From DAOUCP01 sp034432155 (GTDB lineage: Bacteria > Chloroflexota > Anaerolineae > Epilineales > Epilineaceae): a stretch of DNA of 15,315 nt. The stretch spans positions 1 to 15,315 of the forward strand of contig DAOUCP010000101.1 in assembly GCA_034432155.1 (NCBI GenBank), written 5' to 3'. A program made the translations under genes and the position numbers. This document shows, one piece after another, positions 13,499-15,315 of this stretch (position 1 is its first letter; the number at the start of each line of letters is the position of its first letter). The notes below the pieces were generated by a model. That model made no database searches, had not been told where the DNA came from, and was given only the letters and a program-made list of their open reading frames with translations.

Positions 13499-14953
13499 GT
13501 GCTCCGTGCCGTCCGCCCCAATGTGCTTCTGGCGCTCACCGCTGTCGTGCTGGCGGCAGTGGTGATGGTTGACCGGCTGCCCTCGCGCTTCTGGGCCCGG
13601 GACGGCCGCCCCCTCGTCGGACCTGGCCCGGCTGCCTCGCAGTCCCCCGTCGCCTGGCCGGCAGCGGTGGCAGCGCAGGAATACGTCGTGCAGCCCGGCG
13701 ACACCTTGAGCACCATCGCTCTGCATCTGGGCACCACCATCGACGAACTGGTGGCGGCGAACGGGCTGGCCGACCCGGACCAGATTGCCGTTGGCCAGCG
13801 CCTGGTGCTCCGGCCGACGGCCGTGCGCGACGGGCCGGCCATCTTCCTCGTTCCCGATCGCGAACTGGTGTTCGGGCCGGCCTACGTCGGATTCGATGCG
13901 GCAGCCTTCGTCCGTGAGCAGGGCGGCTACCTGGCGTCGTACCGAGAGCTGGTGGCTGGCGAGAGCCTGAGCGGAGGGGAGATCGTGGCCCGTGTCGCCG
14001 AGGAGTTCCTGGTGGGACCCCGTTTGCTGCTGGCCATTCTCGAGGCCCGCAGTGGCTGGGTGACCGGCGTGCCGACCGACGAGACGGCCCTCGCCTATCC
14101 GGCCGGCTTGGTCGATCCAGGCCGCATGGGTCTTTGGCGGCAGCTCAACTGGCTGGCCGACAACCTGAATCGCGGCTACTACAACTGGCACAACCGTAAC
14201 AACCGAACCTATCTTCTGGCCGACGGGACCCGACTGGCATGCCCGACGGCCATCGGTGCCGCCAGCTGCGCCGTCCATCTGGCTATGGCCCAGGGAAGCT
14301 ACGAGGTCGAGCTCGAGACCCGCCTGGCGAGCGTGGTGGCAGCCTACGAGCGGCTGTTTGGTGCGCCAGCGGCCGGTGCCGCCGTGGGTGGCCGCTCGCG
14401 GCCGGCCTTTCCCGCCCTGCAGTTGCCCTTTGCCAAGGGCGAGCGCTGGTGGTTCACCGGCGGTCCCCACGGCGGTTGGGCCGATGGAAGCGCCTGGGCA
14501 GCGATCGATCTGGTGCCCGACGAGGACCGGACAGGCTGCTATGTGGCGACGAGGCCGGCCCGGGCTGTCGCCGGCGGCGTGGTCACGACGGTGCGACCGG
14601 GCAGCTTGTGGCTCGACCTAGATGGCGACGGCCTTCGCCAGACAGGCCCGGATGTCTTCTACTTGCACCTATCGATCGCCGCTGCCATCACGGAAGGTGT
14701 GCGCGTCGCAGCCGGCGATGTGCTTGGCTATCCGTCGTGTGAAGGCGGGGTGAGCTCGGCAACCCACCTGCATCTTGCCCGGGCCTGGGACGGGGAGTGG
14801 CTGCCGGCGGTCGGCCCCGATCCTCTGACGCTCGGCGGCTGGCACGTGGCGTCGTCCACGCAGCGCTACGAGGGCAGCTTGCAGCACGCGGACGGTCGGC
14901 GGCGAGAGGCGTGTGAATGCCGAGTAGTGGGGTACAATGATGTCACCTGGTAG
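13499..14953 (+). CDS. Membrane-anchored LysM domain M23 family metallopeptidase
   Basis: A 484-residue protein. It has one N-terminal membrane helix (NVLLALTAVVLAAVVMV, residues about 8-24), a proline-alanine-rich linker, a LysM domain at about 61-106 (EYVVQPGDTLSTIALHLGTT, then NGLADPDQIAVGQRLVL), a helical middle region with YNWHNRNNR, and a C-terminal M23 peptidase. Metal and catalytic residues visible: His324 (GGPHGGW), Asp337 (AAIDLVP), His390 (FYLHLS), His423 and His425 (THLHLA). The His-Asp spacing of 13 is that of LasA and beta-lytic protease rather than the H-x3-D of LytM. It probably binds peptidoglycan and cuts its peptides outside the membrane. The GTG at 13499 is chosen because of the promoter just upstream; in-frame ATGs at 13402 and 13454 precede the promoter and lack ribosome binding sites. 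Confidence 0.87.
   Translation: MLRAVRPNVLLALTAVVLAAVVMVDRLPSRFWARDGRPLVGPGPAASQSPVAWPAAVAAQEYVVQPGDTLSTIALHLGTTIDELVAANGLADPDQIAVGQRLVLRPTAVRDGPAIFLVPDRELVFGPAYVGFDAAAFVREQGGYLASYRELVAGESLSGGEIVARVAEEFLVGPRLLLAILEARSGWVTGVPTDETALAYPAGLVDPGRMGLWRQLNWLADNLNRGYYNWHNRNNRTYLLADGTRLACPTAIGAASCAVHLAMAQGSYEVELETRLASVVAAYERLFGAPAAGAAVGGRSRPAFPALQLPFAKGERWWFTGGPHGGWADGSAWAAIDLVPDEDRTGCYVATRPARAVAGGVVTTVRPGSLWLDLDGDGLRQTGPDVFYLHLSIAAAITEGVRVAAGDVLGYPSCEGGVSSATHLHLARAWDGEWLPAVGPDPLTLGGWHVASSTQRYEGSLQHADGRRREACECRVVGYNDVTW
14933..14938 (+). promoter_or_regulatory. -10 box (TACAAT) for the lipoprotein gene, inside the end of the M23 gene
   Basis: GGGTACAAT resembles the MFS promoter (GGTACAAT). It overlaps the last codons of the M23 gene and would start transcription near 14945, giving a leader of about 170 bases. 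The -35 region (GTGTGA near 14911) is poor. Confidence 0.4.
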
Positions 14954-15116
14954 AACCGGAGACGGGGCCGGTTCCGCCTCCCGAGCCTGGCCTGACAGCG
15001 GGTGACGGCACGGGGCGGGCGCTCGCCGAGCGCGGTCTGGTAGGCAGGCGACGGCGGGAGGCGGAAGCTCGCCGATCGGTCACCGTCCGAACGAACACCT
15101 ACCGAAGGAGGGACGG
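14953..15116 (+). ncRNA. Predicted structured leader upstream of the lipoprotein gene, unknown class
   Basis: A 12-bp perfect long-range stem pairs TTCCGCCTCCCG (14972-14983) with CGGGAGGCGGAA (15055-15066). Within it GCCT-G-GCCT (14985-14993) pairs with AGGCAGGC (15042-15049) with one bulged G, capped by a GCGCTC-GCC-GAGCGC hairpin (15019-15033). A competing 5' hairpin, GAACCGG (14953-14959) with CCGGTTC (14968-14974), shares three bases with the long stem. Downstream, CCGTCC (15083-15088) can pair with GGACGG (15111-15116), touching the ribosome binding site. This is a riboswitch-like layout, but I recognise no known class. Confidence 0.45.
15105..15113 (+). promoter_or_regulatory. Ribosome binding site of the lipoprotein gene
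   Basis: AAGGAGGGA, five bases before the ATG at 15119, a near-perfect site. It favours this ATG over the in-frame ATG at 15179. Its 3' end can be paired by CCGTCC at 15083-15088. Confidence 0.8.
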
Positions 15117-15118
15117 CC

Positions 15119-15315
15119 ATGGGTTGTCGCGTATGTGGGGGGCGCTCGATCGTGGCCCCGCGTCCGAGCGGGCTCGCGATGTGGACACTCGTGCTGCTGG
15201 GCGCGCTCGTAGTGGCGGGCTGCCGCCAGACAGGCCCATCCGCCCCCGGTTCGGCGACCGAAGGTATCGCCAGCCCATCTGGCTCGTCGGGCGGGGCGCC
15301 GGCGGCCGCCGCGGC
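15119..15315 (+). CDS. Lipoprotein, 5' end only (continues past the right edge)
   Basis: An open frame of 65 codons to the window end. It has a lipoprotein signal: basic N-terminus (to about residue 20), hydrophobic MWTLVLLGALVV, and lipobox VAGC with Cys35, followed by a Ser/Gly/Pro/Ala-rich linker (RQTGPSAPGSATEG and on). It should be lipidated at the outer face of the cytoplasmic membrane. Such a start plus flexible linker is common in ABC-transporter solute-binding proteins, but nothing past the linker is visible, so no function can be given. An odd point is CRVC at residues 3-6, before the signal core. The ATG at 15119 has an excellent ribosome binding site; starting at the ATG at 15179 would give a shorter but still valid signal peptide and remove these cysteines. 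Confidence 0.75.
   Translation, partial: MGCRVCGGRSIVAPRPSGLAMWTLVLLGALVVAGCRQTGPSAPGSATEGIASPSGSSGGAPAAAA

Noticed and set aside
13252..13842. Upstream in-frame extension of the pentapeptide-repeat gene
   Set aside because: The extension is low-complexity Ser/Thr/Arg sequence opposite the M23 gene; a ribosome binding site and GTG at 13251 place the start just before the repeats.

Overview
The window is a GC-rich (roughly two-thirds G+C) bacterial chromosome segment with no mobile element, rRNA, tRNA or CRISPR array visible. Its gene content fits a Chloroflexota-type bacterium, possibly a thermophile: a secreted LysM/M23 peptidase of the type with a LasA-like metal-site spacing, an adenosine-specific kinase, a THEP1-like NTPase and a FixABCX electron-transfer set behind an acyl-CoA dehydrogenase. 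The taxonomic placement is an inference from memory of families, not a computed result.

Layout. (1) Positions 1-4076, minus strand: a five-gene operon transcribed leftwards, acyl-CoA dehydrogenase - fixC - fixX - fixA/etfB - fixB/etfA (the last runs off the left edge). Together these genes would take electrons from an acyl-CoA, pass them to the ETF heterodimer and then to the membrane quinone pool through FixC and the FixX ferredoxin. (2) Positions 4308-9025, minus strand: two tandem paralogous secreted S9 (prolyl oligopeptidase-type) peptidases, translationally coupled by an ATGA overlap. (3) Positions 9026-9292: divergent promoter region holding a three-copy 19-bp tandem repeat. (4) Positions 9293-10522, plus strand: an EntS-like MFS exporter. 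(5) Positions 10646-11880: a divergent pair, a THEP1-like NTPase (minus) and an adenosine-specific kinase (plus), the latter preceded by a potentially highly structured leader. (6) Positions 11896-13251, minus strand: a pentapeptide-repeat protein with a C-terminal two-helix channel-like module that lacks the K+ selectivity filter. (7) Positions 13499-14953, plus strand: a membrane-anchored LysM-M23 peptidase that looks leaderless. (8) Positions 14933-15315: promoter, strongly structured leader and the 5' end of a lipoprotein gene that continues past the right edge.

The genes form several small independent units. The best-supported functional unit is the acyl-CoA dehydrogenase/fixCXAB operon. 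The most interesting unexplained parts are the two structured leaders (about 11249-11359 and 14953-15116), the 19-bp repeat operator, the pore-degenerate pentapeptide protein and the leaderless start of the M23 gene. I did not find a clear-cut new multi-gene defence or mobile system.
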